Assembly (NCBI GenBank): GCA_913060975.1
Contig: CAJXVC010000001.1
Location: 496,001 to 560,000, forward strand
Source of the DNA: an uncultured Gammaproteobacteria bacterium
GTDB taxonomy: Bacteria; Pseudomonadota; Gammaproteobacteria; Pseudomonadales; Pseudohongiellaceae
DNA length: 64,000 nt
Direction: 5' to 3'
The notes under the pieces are model-generated. The model made no database searches. It was not told where the DNA came from and worked only from the letters and a program-made list of their open reading frames with translations. This document shows, piece by piece, positions 26,443 through 35,811 of the stretch. Every line of letters starts with the position of its first letter. The stretch's first letter is position 1. The translations under genes and the position numbers were made by a program.

Positions 26443-27538
26443 TTACAGGCCCATCTTCAGGCTGGCTTCAATAAATTTGTCGAGATCGCCATCGAGTACA
26501 GCGCCGGTATTGGAGCTCTCAACATTGGTTCGCAAATCCTTGATACGGGACGCATCCAGCACATAGGAACGAATCTGGCTACCCCAACCAATGTCGGCTT
26601 TCGATTCCTCAACCGACTGCGCCTCTTCCTTGCGTTTGAGTTCTTCCAACTCATAGAGCTTGGCTTTCAATTGTTTGATCGCCATGTCTTTGTTCTTGTG
26701 CTGCGAACGCTGGGACTGACATTGCACAACAATACCACTGGGTTCGTGTGTTAAGCGCACAGCCGAGTCAGTCTTGTTGACGTGCTGGCCGCCGGCACCA
26801 CTGGAACGGTAGGTATCGATGCGTACTTGCGACATATCCAGATCCACTTCGATATCGTCGTTGATCTCGGGAGAAACAAACACAGAGGCAAACGAGGTAT
26901 GACGCCGTGACCCGGAATCAAATGGTGACTTGCGCACCAGTCGATGCACGCCGGTTTCAGTGCGCAGCCAACCGAAGGAAAAATCGCCTTCCATGTACAC
27001 AGTGGCTGACTTGATACCGGCCACATCGCCGCCGGACACTTCCACCAACTCTGTCTTGAAGCCTTTGTCTTCACCCCAGCGCAAATACATGCGCAATAGC
27101 ATTTCGGCCCAGTCCTGGGCTTCTGTGCCGCCGGAACCCGCCTGAATGTCCAGATAGGCACTCGACTCATCCAGCTCTCCGGAAAACATGCGGCGAAATT
27201 CCAGCTTTGCCAACTCGCCCTGCATGACGTCGAGATCTGCGGTCGCTGAGCCCAACAATTCCGGATCATTTTCTTCTTTGGCAAGTTCGAGAATTTCCTC
27301 GAGGTCCTGTATCCCTTGATACAAATTATCGATGGTGACGACAATCACTTCCAGACTTGCACGTTCCTTGCCCAACGCCTGGGCATATTCTGGCTTATCC
27401 CATACCGATGATTCACCGAGTTCCAACTCTACCTCGGCCAGACGGTCTTTCTTCACATCGTAGTCAAAGATACCCCCTGAGACTGTCAGTGCGACTTTTC
27501 AGTTCTTTGACCTGAGTGAGATAAGCATTGATTTCCAT
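26443..27538 (-). CDS. prfB: Peptide chain release factor 2, with programmed +1 frameshift
   Basis: RF2 ends translation at UGA and UAA. The gene is in two frames. ATG at 27538 opens a 24-codon first part that ends ...RGYL at an in-frame TGA (27466-27464). After a +1 shift, reading continues from GAC at 27465 to 26443, giving 364 residues. The stop-codon recognition motif SPF is at 204-206 and the catalytic GGQ at 249-251, one residue off the E. coli positions. This is normal RF2 autoregulation, not a broken gene. It is the first gene of the prfB-lysS-ung run. Confidence 0.96.
27464..27478 (-). promoter_or_regulatory. prfB programmed frameshift signal
   Basis: The coding strand reads AGGGGG (27478-27473), TAT, then CTT TGA (27469-27464). 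The internal Shine-Dalgarno-like AGGGGG three bases before the CTT slippery codon and the UGA stop is the canonical RF2 autoregulatory site. Low RF2 slows termination at UGA and favours the +1 slip. Confidence 0.96.
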
Positions 27539-27722
27539 GGTTTTTTCGCGTCCCGCAGCTGTCTGTTTGGAGAATCGGCATTGTACCTGATTGCTTTACT
27601 GATACCAGTGGCTAACTCCGCACAATGGTTGGTTTTATGCGCCTGCGCATTGTAGTAGTCTGCCGCCATGCCAGCCTCGCCAGCACTTCGAATCACTCAC
27701 TGTAAAAGCCTCAGGATTGCCC

Positions 27723-29804
27723 ATGCGCGTCACTAATGCCGAAATCGAGTGGCAGGACAATGGCCTGCCCTTCTCGCGGCAGTTCAATGATGTGTATTTT
27801 TCCCGCGATGACGAACTTGGCGAAAGCCAGCACGTCTTTCTGGCCGGGAATCAACTGGCCCAGCGCTGGCAATCAGCTGAAGCTGGTCGCACTACTTTCA
27901 CTATTGGCGAGCTTGGCTTTGGCTGCGGCCTGAATTTTCTGCAAACCTGGCTACTCTGGGCGCAACATCTGGACAAGACAAAGCAGGATGACGCGACTCT
28001 CAAGCAGTCGATCCCACACCAGCACTTGCACTATGTTGCTTTCGAACAATACCCCCTGAAGCGGGCAGATCTGCAACGAATCTACAAACAATGGCCCAAT
28101 TTTTCTCAGCAAAGCGCACTTTTACTGCAACAGTATCAGGACCACAGCGCCGGTTGTCATCGACTTGTCTTTGGCGACTCTCTGACCCTGGATTTGTACT
28201 ACGGCGACGCGCGCGAATTACTTTTGCAGCAAGCTAAATCAGGCCGGCTAACAGCTGATGCCTGGTTCGCCGATGGTTTTAGCCCGGCAAAAAACCCTGA
28301 GCTTTGGCAAGCCGAGCTGTTCAATGCACTGGCCGCTTGCAGTGATACCGGTACCACTCTTAGCACCTACAGTGTTGCGGGCGCCGTGCGCAGCGCTTTG
28401 CAAGAGGCCGGCTTCACAATCGCCAAACAACCCGGTTTTGGTCGTAAACGGCATATGTTGACAGCCACGTTTGCGGGCCAAAAGACAGCTAACAACTCAC
28501 TAGCGAATAAAAAAGCGCCCTGGTTTAATCTCCCGCATCAATTCCCCGAACATGACTCCGAGCGACATGGTGAACGAACAGCCATAGTGATTGGTGCCGG
28601 CATTGCTGGCTGCAGCGCCGCCTGGAGTTTAGCCAGACGCGGATTTACAGTGCAGCTATTTGATGCCGCCGAGCAGGTTTTTGCCGGTGCATCCGGCAAT
28701 GAACAGCTCGCCCTGCGCTGCCGGCTTCAGGCAGAACCCTCAGCGACAGCTGAGTTTTTCCAGCAAGGCTATTTATTTGCCCGCAATCAATTTGCAGCGC
28801 TTACATCGATGCAGCAACCGCTGTGGCACCCTGACGGCGTCGTACAGTTAGCCAATGCGCAGAACACGCGCGCCGAATCTGGCTATCAGGACTACAAAGC
28901 CAAACTTCTGGCACTGTATCCCGAGCAAATTGTTCGCCCGGTACAGCAAGCAGAACTTACAGGAATCGTCGGTTGTGAGTTGGCAACAGCTGAGGCCTTG
29001 TATTTCCCGCTCGGAGGCTGGGTTGATGGTCAACTGCTCGGACCAGCCTATCTGCAGTCACCGCGCATCACTGCGCACTTGCAACAAGCAATTGCCCGAA
29101 TAAACAAGTGTAATAACGAGTGGCAGATCTTTGCTGAGCACGACCAGTTGTTGGCCAGTGCGGCCACGCTGATTCTCGCCAATAGCAGCGCGATCAGTCA
29201 GTTCGAACAATGCCAATCATTACCACTGCTTAGCCTGCGTGGCCAAGCCAGCCAGGTGGCTGCCAGTGACGCCAGTCAAACTCTGCGCTCGGTAATCTGT
29301 GGAGAGCGCACGGTATTCCCCGCGCTGCAGAACAGCCACACCCTGGCCGCCAGTTACGCCAGCGACAACCACAGTGATGAGATTGTAGAGCAGGAGAGTC
29401 AGGAAAATTTGCAGCTGGCGCGCAGTTGTTTTGCGGATCAGGCAATACTGGAGCAGGAAATAGTCGGTGATCGAGTCTCGTTTCGTGCCGCTACACCCGA
29501 TCGCATGCCACTCATTGGCACTGTTCCCGATCTTCCCGCCATGGCACAGACCTATAGCGCACTTGCCCGCGACGCCTCGAGCCGTTTTACCGAATCCGGC
29601 GCGTATCACCAAGGACTATATATTACTGCAGCACACGGTTCGAATGGACTCAGTAGCGCCCCATTAGGCGGCGAGATTCTTGCCAGTTTAATAAGCGGAG
29701 AAGCATTGCCAGTGAGCAACACCGTCATGAACAAGCTCAATCCGGTGCGGTTTTTGATCCGGGATTTAAAACGCCAAAAGCCGATCGAAGAATTGGGGCT
29801 CTAG
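27723..29804 (+). CDS. mnmC: tRNA mnm5s2U biosynthesis bifunctional protein MnmC
   Basis: MnmC completes 5-methylaminomethyl-2-thiouridine at tRNA position 34. Its C-terminal FAD oxidase removes the carboxymethyl group and the N-terminal methyltransferase adds a methyl. It has 693 residues. The SAM motif GELGFGCG is at 62-69 and DAWFADGFSPAKNPELW follows. The FAD motif GAGIAG is at 291-296. The loop after GASGN (322-326) reads EQLALRCRLQ, where MnmC proteins usually have PQGALYPLL. The ATG at 27723 lies behind AGGA; a TTG two codons upstream is less likely. It is divergent from prfB. Confidence 0.93.
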   Translation: MRVTNAEIEWQDNGLPFSRQFNDVYFSRDDELGESQHVFLAGNQLAQRWQSAEAGRTTFTIGELGFGCGLNFLQTWLLWAQHLDKTKQDDATLKQSIPHQHLHYVAFEQYPLKRADLQRIYKQWPNFSQQSALLLQQYQDHSAGCHRLVFGDSLTLDLYYGDARELLLQQAKSGRLTADAWFADGFSPAKNPELWQAELFNALAACSDTGTTLSTYSVAGAVRSALQEAGFTIAKQPGFGRKRHMLTATFAGQKTANNSLANKKAPWFNLPHQFPEHDSERHGERTAIVIGAGIAGCSAAWSLARRGFTVQLFDAAEQVFAGASGNEQLALRCRLQAEPSATAEFFQQGYLFARNQFAALTSMQQPLWHPDGVVQLANAQNTRAESGYQDYKAKLLALYPEQIVRPVQQAELTGIVGCELATAEALYFPLGGWVDGQLLGPAYLQSPRITAHLQQAIARINKCNNEWQIFAEHDQLLASAATLILANSSAISQFEQCQSLPLLSLRGQASQVAASDASQTLRSVICGERTVFPALQNSHTLAASYASDNHSDEIVEQESQENLQLARSCFADQAILEQEIVGDRVSFRAATPDRMPLIGTVPDLPAMAQTYSALARDASSRFTESGAYHQGLYITAAHGSNGLSSAPLGGEILASLISGEALPVSNTVMNKLNPVRFLIRDLKRQKPIEELGL

Positions 29805-31099
29805 CGGTTGTAGAACGCCTTGACGACTTTGTGCAGGGCCATTGCATCATCAGCGCCTGCCAACTCCCGAATCGAATGCATACCGAAAGTCGGCACACCG
29901 ACATCCAGTGTGTTTACACCCAATTCTGTGGCGGTGATAGGACCGATCGTACTGCCACAAGCCATATCGCTGCGCATAACGAAAGACTGGCTCGGCACTT
30001 TTTGTGCCTCACACAAGGATTTGAATAACGCAATAGACTGGCTATTACTGGCGTAGCGTTGATTGGCGTTGATCTTGATAACAGGACCGGCATTGAGCAA
30101 CGGCCGATGTTGATCATCGTGTTTTTCAGCGAAATTGGGATGGACACCATGTGCATTGTCGATCGATAGCATGGTTGAATTGTGCAGCGCCCGTTCCAGT
30201 GAATCACTCGCCTTGCTGCTAGCACCCACCCAGCGTTCAAGCACCTTTTTCAGAAATGGTCCTTGCGCACCTGAAGTCGATGCACTGCCCACTTCCTCGT
30301 GGTCATTGCACACCATCACACTGGCAAACTGATCATTGGCTTCAATCAGCGCACGAGCAGATAGATAACAGCTCAGTAAATTGTCCAATCTTGCCGAGGC
30401 GATGAACTGCTCACGCAATCCAACCAGTCCGGGAGCCTGAGTGTCGTAAAAAAACAATTCATGAGACAGGACTTTGCTGGCGCTTTTACCTTGGCTGGTT
30501 TGCCGCAATTGCTCGATGAGCAACTCATCGAAACTCAGTTTCTCATCGGCAGGCACTTGCGCCAGCAAAGGCGGCAATTCTTTCTGTGCATTCACAGCCC
30601 TACCCTCGTTCACCCCACGATCGAGATGAATGGCCAAGCTTGGAATGAACGCGACTGGTTTAGTGAAGTCCACCAGTGCGGAATCTATCTTGCCTTTACT
30701 GTCCTGAAAATGAATACGGCCAGCAATGGAAAGATCACGATCAAACCAGGGATGAAATAATGCACCTCCGTAGACTTCAACGCCAAGTTGCAAGTAGCCG
30801 TGCTTACGCACTTCCGGATTCGGTTTGATTTTCAGGCAAGGACTATCGGTGTGGGCACCGGTCATTCGCAATCCGCTGACGGCGATATCTTTGCTACCAG
30901 GCTTGAAAGCGATTAAAGCTGAATCGTTACGGATCACATAGTAGGAGCCGCCGCGCTTTAGTTTCCAAGATTGCGCCTCATCAAGCGCTTGAAAGCCAGC
31001 CTTGTCGAGCATTGCTGCCAGGCTGGAGACTGCATGAAAGGGAGTTGGGGACTGCTGAAGAAACTTCAGCAGTCCCTGATTGAAACGTTTGCTGCTCAA
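29801..31099 (-). CDS. apeB: M18 family aminopeptidase (aspartyl aminopeptidase type)
   Basis: This cytoplasmic dinuclear zinc aminopeptidase prefers N-terminal acidic residues. It has 432 residues, the family length. The first metal ligand is H83 in GAHTDSPCLK. The catalytic glutamates lie in NDHEEVGSAS, and further ligands are in DNAHGVHPNF and the C-terminal GMHSIREL. Its stop codon overlaps the mnmC stop: the palindrome CTAG at 29801-29804 ends both genes. It follows the FKBP gene by 3 bp, so the two form an operon. Confidence 0.94.
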   Translation of the reverse strand: MSSKRFNQGLLKFLQQSPTPFHAVSSLAAMLDKAGFQALDEAQSWKLKRGGSYYVIRNDSALIAFKPGSKDIAVSGLRMTGAHTDSPCLKIKPNPEVRKHGYLQLGVEVYGGALFHPWFDRDLSIAGRIHFQDSKGKIDSALVDFTKPVAFIPSLAIHLDRGVNEGRAVNAQKELPPLLAQVPADEKLSFDELLIEQLRQTSQGKSASKVLSHELFFYDTQAPGLVGLREQFIASARLDNLLSCYLSARALIEANDQFASVMVCNDHEEVGSASTSGAQGPFLKKVLERWVGASSKASDSLERALHNSTMLSIDNAHGVHPNFAEKHDDQHRPLLNAGPVIKINANQRYASNSQSIALFKSLCEAQKVPSQSFVMRSDMACGSTIGPITATELGVNTLDVGVPTFGMHSIRELAGADDAMALHKVVKAFYNR

Positions 31100-31102
31100 G
31101 AC

Positions 31103-31801
31103 TTATTGAATCTCCAGCAACTCAACTTCAAAGATCAAGGCAGAATTTGGTGGAATAGCCGGAGTCGGCGATGCTTCACCGTAGGCCAGATCTGGCGGCA
31201 GGAAAAGGCGCCACTTGTCACCAACGCTCATTAGCTGCAAGGCTTCTGTCCAGCCGGGAATAACTTGTGACAAACCGAAGGTTGCAGGCTCGCCACGCTC
31301 AACGGAACTATCGAATACCGACCCATCAGGCAAAGTGCCATGATAATGGGCAAGCACAGAATCACTGGCTGTTGGTGAGGCGCCACCTGCTGCACCCTCT
31401 TCCATCACCATGTATTGCAGGCCTGAATCCAGCGTCACGACACCGTCGCGCTGAGCATTCTCTGCCAAAAATTCCTGCGACGCGGCGAGATTGTCGGACA
31501 GGGCGCTTTGCTGTGCTTCTTGCTGGCGTTGCATAAACGTCTGCAATGCTGCCATGATCTGCTCATTTTGCATTTGCAGTTCACCACCGATCGCGTCACG
31601 CAAGCCGGTCATAAATGCATCGATTTCGATATCGTTAACGATTTGCTGTTGGACCAGATTCTGGCCAATATTAACGCCAATGGCGTAACCGATCTGATTG
31701 TCTTCGTTCTCGAGATCCAGTTCTTGTGCCGCAGCAGTGTTAACCAGGCTGACGCTCGCGCCGAGCAACATGATCTGGCTCATGCGCTGTAATATATTCA
31801 T
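31103..31801 (-). CDS. Periplasmic FKBP-type peptidyl-prolyl isomerase (FkpA/Mip type)
   Basis: A prolyl isomerase and likely chaperone of 232 residues. A signal peptide (about 1-24, ending NTAAA-Q) targets it to the periplasm. The N-terminal helical dimerisation domain (about 35-130, with IGYAIGVNIGQNL and a Q-rich helix) precedes the FKBP domain (about 140-232). That domain contains YHGTLPDGSVFDSS, VIPGWTEALQLM and LAYGE. The ATG at 31801 has AAGGA eight bases upstream; a TTG five codons earlier is less likely. apeB follows after 3 bp. Confidence 0.92.
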   Translation of the reverse strand: MNILQRMSQIMLLGASVSLVNTAAAQELDLENEDNQIGYAIGVNIGQNLVQQQIVNDIEIDAFMTGLRDAIGGELQMQNEQIMAALQTFMQRQQEAQQSALSDNLAASQEFLAENAQRDGVVTLDSGLQYMVMEEGAAGGASPTASDSVLAHYHGTLPDGSVFDSSVERGEPATFGLSQVIPGWTEALQLMSVGDKWRLFLPPDLAYGEASPTPAIPPNSALIFEVELLEIQ

Positions 31802-32061
31802 ACCAATTTCCTTCAATTAATGGACAATGTCTTGCAGTACCGGCAAACGAGAAGGCTCTCGTGAGGGCAGAAAGACAGGGATACTAACTGGGAACACCTT
31901 GAAATAAAAGGGGTTGACGGACACAAGCCCGGTCAAAACACGACGAACTCGACATTTCTTTGCGGCTTCGCAACAAATGCCCGAAAGTTCGCGGCCAATC
32001 CCGATTATTATCGGGTAACCAGATACCGGGCTCGCCACCACCCCTACAGGAGTCACCGACA

Positions 32062-32589
32062 ATGAACCGCATTTCGTCATTCAAGCTGGTGCGCAGTCTG
32101 CCACTTTTGCTGGTTGCCGCGTTACTGGCATCCTGCTCTCAACCTTTGACAGTAGCAGTCAACAACCAGGCAGTATACGACCCCAGCGGACGCTTGATCA
32201 CGCCTGACTCCATCGCTGCGGATCTGCAAGGTTGTATCAACTACGCTATAGGCCAACAAGATCTACAATCAGCCGATCAGCTGACGGTACTGTCTTGTGC
32301 GAATGCAGAAATTCGTGCGCTCGACAACATTGGCCGTTTACAGCAACTCAGGTTTCTTGATCTGGGTAACAACAGCATCACCAACATCACCCCGCTGGAA
32401 GAATTAAAACTGCTCGGCGGGCTCAATCTGGGCAATAACCAGATTACCGATGTGACTCCCCTACTGAATATTCCGACACTGACTTCAGTGCGCCTGACTG
32501 GCAATAACCGCATACCTTGCAGCCAGATCGCCACGCTACGGGAACGATTGGGGGACGGCCTGACCGCTCCTGAACAATGTCGTAACTAA
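32062..32589 (+). CDS. Leucine-rich-repeat lipoprotein
   Basis: A 175-residue predicted lipoprotein. The lipobox LASC gives lipidation at C25 after a hydrophobic signal. The C-terminal half has about three 22-residue leucine-rich repeats of the internalin/SDS22 kind (LRFLDLGNNSITNITPL, LGGLNLGNNQITDVTPL, LTSVRLTGNN). Such repeats bind proteins, but the partner is unknown. The ATG at 32062 has AGGAG upstream. It is divergent from the FKBP gene (260 bp) and overlaps the miaE stop by 4 bp. A small hairpin (CCCGAT/ATCGGG, 32000-32015) lies in its leader. Confidence 0.85.
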   Translation: MNRISSFKLVRSLPLLLVAALLASCSQPLTVAVNNQAVYDPSGRLITPDSIAADLQGCINYAIGQQDLQSADQLTVLSCANAEIRALDNIGRLQQLRFLDLGNNSITNITPLEELKLLGGLNLGNNQITDVTPLLNIPTLTSVRLTGNNRIPCSQIATLRERLGDGLTAPEQCRN

Positions 32590-33179
32590 CCTGGCGGCCC
32601 GCTGTGGAACCGGAATGTGTTATCTGGCGCGCAAATCAATTCCTGCTCGCGTTGTGCAAAACGCTGAACGCGCTGTGAGATATCCCCGCCATGATACAAC
32701 GCAGCAAGATCGAGGTAGTCCTGAAAGTGCCGCGCTTCGGATTTGAGCAGACTACGATAGAACCGCGAGAGCTCCTCATCCAGTTTCGGTGCAAGACCAG
32801 CAAAGCGCTCACATGAACGCGCTTCGATAAACGCCCCCATGATCAGTATATCTACCAGCGCAGTTGCTGCCTGATGATCCACCAATTCACGCAATCCTGA
32901 GGCATATCGCGACGGGCTCAATTGCGTATAGTGGATAGAGCGCGCCGCCATCAACTCCACTACTTGCTGAAAGTGCAATAACTCCTCACGCGCTAACTGG
33001 GACATTTTGGTTAATAGCTCAGTGCGGGTGGTGTGCCGATACATCAAGTTCATAGCCGTCGCTGCTGCCTTCTTTTCGCAATTGGCATGATCAATCAGCA
33101 ATGTCGTTTGGTTTTCCAATGCAGCGTCGAACCAGGCATCAGGGGTGGCACAGGGCAGGAATGAGAGCACGGCTTGCAT
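32586..33179 (-). CDS. miaE: tRNA-(ms2io6A)-hydroxylase
   Basis: MiaE is a diiron, O2-dependent enzyme that hydroxylates the isopentenyl group of ms2i6A at tRNA position 37. It has 197 residues. The four-helix ferritin-like core shows the iron-binding EKKAAATAM, REELLHFQQV, EARSCERF and SEARHFQDYL segments, with Glu and His ligands in the expected order. It lies 44 bp after rmuC and is probably in the same transcript. The miaA and miaB genes needed to make the substrate are not in the window. Confidence 0.93.
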   Translation of the reverse strand: MQAVLSFLPCATPDAWFDAALENQTTLLIDHANCEKKAAATAMNLMYRHTTRTELLTKMSQLAREELLHFQQVVELMAARSIHYTQLSPSRYASGLRELVDHQAATALVDILIMGAFIEARSCERFAGLAPKLDEELSRFYRSLLKSEARHFQDYLDLAALYHGGDISQRVQRFAQREQELICAPDNTFRFHSGPPG

Positions 33180-33223
33180 AGTGATAAACTACTGTGAGAT
33201 TGGAAGTTGAGTCTGTTGCGGAA

Positions 33224-34660
33224 CTAGTGCGGTTGACTTTTTTTATTCGGGGCTGCTTCTTCAGACTGACTACCTTGCCCGGCAGACGAATTTTCCACCG
33301 AGACTTCAGCAGCAGAACCCTCCGGCGCTTCTATCGCCGCCTGGCGATGCGACTCTTTGGCACTGGCGAGCAAATCCTGATCTTGTTTCTTCGAGGTTTT
33401 AGCACCAAGTTCCTTAAGAGTTTCAATACGACGAATCAAATTGCCACGCCCCGACTTAAGCTTGTTGTAAGCCTTGTCATAACTCTTGCGGCTGGCGTCG
33501 ATTCGCATCCCCACATCCTCGAGATCATCGACAAAGTTCACAAATTTGTCATAGAGATCGCCAGCGCGCTTGGCAATCTCAATGGCATTCTGGCTCTGTT
33601 GTGCCAGTCGCCAAAGATTTTGCACTGTCTTGAGTGTTGTCAGCAGTGTCGATGGCACAACAAAAATTATGTTGCGCTCGAAAGCGAATTGGAACAGATC
33701 CGCATCGTGTTGCACAGCCTGGGAATATGCCGCTTCAATAGGCATGAACAGAAAAACATAATCCAGCGAGTTCAAGCCAGACAAATTCTGATAGTCCTTG
33801 CTGGCCAGATTGCGGACATGCCCCCGCAGTGATTGTATGTGTTGCTTGAGTAATTCAGGCCGGCGCGCGGCATCATCGCTGGAACAATATTCGTCCCAGG
33901 CTTTGAGAGAAACTTTGGAATCAATAATAATGTCGCGCGACTCGGGCAAATGTACAACCACATCGGGCTGTAACTTCTCGCCTTCGTCACCTTTCAGACT
34001 CACCTGAACCTCATATTCTCTACCTTTCACCAATCCGGATTTCTCCAGAATCGACTCCAAAACAAACTCGCCCCATGTACCCTGGGCTTTGTTGTCGCCT
34101 TTCAATGCATTGGTGAGATTTACTGCCTCTTCGCTGATGCGGGCATTGAGGTCCTGCAGGTTTTTGATTTCTTTGGCCAGAGAAAACCGCTCCTTTGACT
34201 CCTTGTCATAAGTCTCTTCGACACGTTTTTCAAAACGACTTATCTTCTCCTGCAAGGGTGCCAATACATGGCTCAGACTTTCTTTACTGGTGCTAGTGAA
34301 TTTTTGCGATTTTTCTTCGAATATTTCATTGGCAATATTTTTGAATGACTGTGACAACTGTTCGCGAGAATCGTTGAGCAAGGCAATCTTTTCGTCGAAC
34401 TGCTTTCGTTCCATCTCAAGGCTGGTTTTCAAGGTTGCCGATTCTTCACGGCGCGACAGCAGCTCCTGATAAAGCTGCTCCTTTTCCTTGGCAAGAGTAT
34501 CCTGCGCCTGACGAGCATTGAATAATTCATTCTCGCGAGACTGCAATTGCTGCTCGGCCGTGATCTGTGCCACCCGATACTTTTGCGCGCGTAAGAAGAA
34601 ATAGACAGCCATAGCCGCCGTTACAATGGCGACTACAGCTAGGATTAGAGATGAATTCAT
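33224..34660 (-). CDS. rmuC: DNA recombination protein RmuC family
   Basis: RmuC-family proteins limit inversions between short repeats; the biochemical role is unsettled, but the core resembles PD-(D/E)XK nucleases. The 478 residues start with one membrane helix (about 3-22) and a long charged coiled coil (about 25-190). The RmuC domain (about 195-400) contains GTWGEFVLESILEKSGL and RDIIIDSKVSLKAWDEY. The C-terminal tail is low complexity, rich in Ser, Glu and Ala. It is followed by miaE. Confidence 0.93.
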   Translation of the reverse strand: MNSSLILAVVAIVTAAMAVYFFLRAQKYRVAQITAEQQLQSRENELFNARQAQDTLAKEKEQLYQELLSRREESATLKTSLEMERKQFDEKIALLNDSREQLSQSFKNIANEIFEEKSQKFTSTSKESLSHVLAPLQEKISRFEKRVEETYDKESKERFSLAKEIKNLQDLNARISEEAVNLTNALKGDNKAQGTWGEFVLESILEKSGLVKGREYEVQVSLKGDEGEKLQPDVVVHLPESRDIIIDSKVSLKAWDEYCSSDDAARRPELLKQHIQSLRGHVRNLASKDYQNLSGLNSLDYVFLFMPIEAAYSQAVQHDADLFQFAFERNIIFVVPSTLLTTLKTVQNLWRLAQQSQNAIEIAKRAGDLYDKFVNFVDDLEDVGMRIDASRKSYDKAYNKLKSGRGNLIRRIETLKELGAKTSKKQDQDLLASAKESHRQAAIEAPEGSAAEVSVENSSAGQGSQSEEAAPNKKSQPH

Positions 34661-34720
34661 ATCAGGGACGGTAATCTGATGAGATGATTACAAGCGTGAC
34701 CAGAGAGTTGGTCGTAAGCA

Positions 34721-35785
34721 CTACCCAAGGTTTTCATTAATCACTTGCAACAGATCTGCAGAGAGCGGCGCGCCTTCTGCTTCGCCCGAGTTGGCATCAA
34801 GCACTTCTGTCACAACATTGATCGTCGAACCGGTTTCCATGAGCCGTACACTGAAATCGCGCGGCTGCACTTCTTCTTCGGTATTACCACGACGCAACAG
34901 ACGTCCGACAAAACCCGGCTCGTCCTCTTCCGGGCTGATACCCGCAAAGCGAACTGTAATGACGGATTGATCACGGTTGCTATCAAGAATTTCGATCTCG
35001 GCATCCACAATGGCCTGCCGTATTTGCACCCAGGCGCGATCGATACCAACACGCAGTTCAAGAATCTGTTCCCCGTCTTCTGCTTGCACGATGTTGGCCT
35101 TGCTGGCAGCCTCGATACTGCCCGCCAATAAACTGGCCGATGAAGCCTGATAGATATCATTGCGGTCAGCCAGATATTGGGAGATCGAGGTCATGACTTC
35201 GCGCTCCAATTCCGGATCGTTGGAATCCTCAGGCCAGTTGATGACAGTTGGAATAGGGTCATCACGCTGATTCTGCAAATGCACAAGATAAATTTCTGAA
35301 TACCCCGAGTGCAGGCCAGGTTCAATACGAATGCGGTATTTATGCCGCAATTCCGAGTTACTGCCTATTTCCAGCCAGGCTGTTTCCATCAAGCCATTGC
35401 CCGGGTTTTCATAATCCAGCTGAATTTGTAGTTCTGTCCAGTAATCACGGATCATGGGCCACACCTGTCCTGGCGTGGCATCAATTAGCACCCAGCTTTC
35501 GCCCGACAAACTTTGAATAATCACGCCTTCACGGCGGCGTGATTCGATGGGCTTCGGCAAAGGAGTTTCGGCAAAGGTAGTGGCGGTAAGATTCGCGCGT
35601 TCAGGGATGACATAAAGCTGATCGAGAGTGTAACTGTCCAGTTCCGCAGGAATCGACATTGCAGGCACGATTTGCGCCTCGGAATAGTCCCCGCCACGCT
35701 CACGGAACATGCCGTCTTCGCCACCCAGGTAATTACAGGCTGACAGCATCAGGGCCAGACCTGGCAATACAACAATTTTCGTCAT
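34721..35785 (-). CDS. bamC: Outer membrane assembly lipoprotein BamC
   Basis: BamC is a lipoprotein of the BAM complex that inserts beta-barrels into the outer membrane. The 354-residue protein has a signal with lipobox LSAC (lipidation at C17), an unstructured N-terminal stretch, then two helix-grip domains (about 80-190 and 235-345). ATG at 35785 is preferred. A TTG at 35806 is open but would lie only 5 bp after the dapA stop and spoil the signal sequence. The dapA-bamC arrangement is the usual one in gammaproteobacteria. Confidence 0.9.
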   Translation of the reverse strand: MTKIVVLPGLALMLSACNYLGGEDGMFRERGGDYSEAQIVPAMSIPAELDSYTLDQLYVIPERANLTATTFAETPLPKPIESRRREGVIIQSLSGESWVLIDATPGQVWPMIRDYWTELQIQLDYENPGNGLMETAWLEIGSNSELRHKYRIRIEPGLHSGYSEIYLVHLQNQRDDPIPTVINWPEDSNDPELEREVMTSISQYLADRNDIYQASSASLLAGSIEAASKANIVQAEDGEQILELRVGIDRAWVQIRQAIVDAEIEILDSNRDQSVITVRFAGISPEEDEPGFVGRLLRRGNTEEEVQPRDFSVRLMETGSTINVVTEVLDANSGEAEGAPLSADLLQVINENLG

Positions 35786-35811
35786 GCGTTTAGCTATCCA
35801 ATTCAAAATAA

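Noticed and set aside
26443..27538. In-frame stop in prfB suggesting a pseudogene
   Set aside because: The stop is the UGA of the programmed frameshift site, and all functional motifs follow in the +1 frame.
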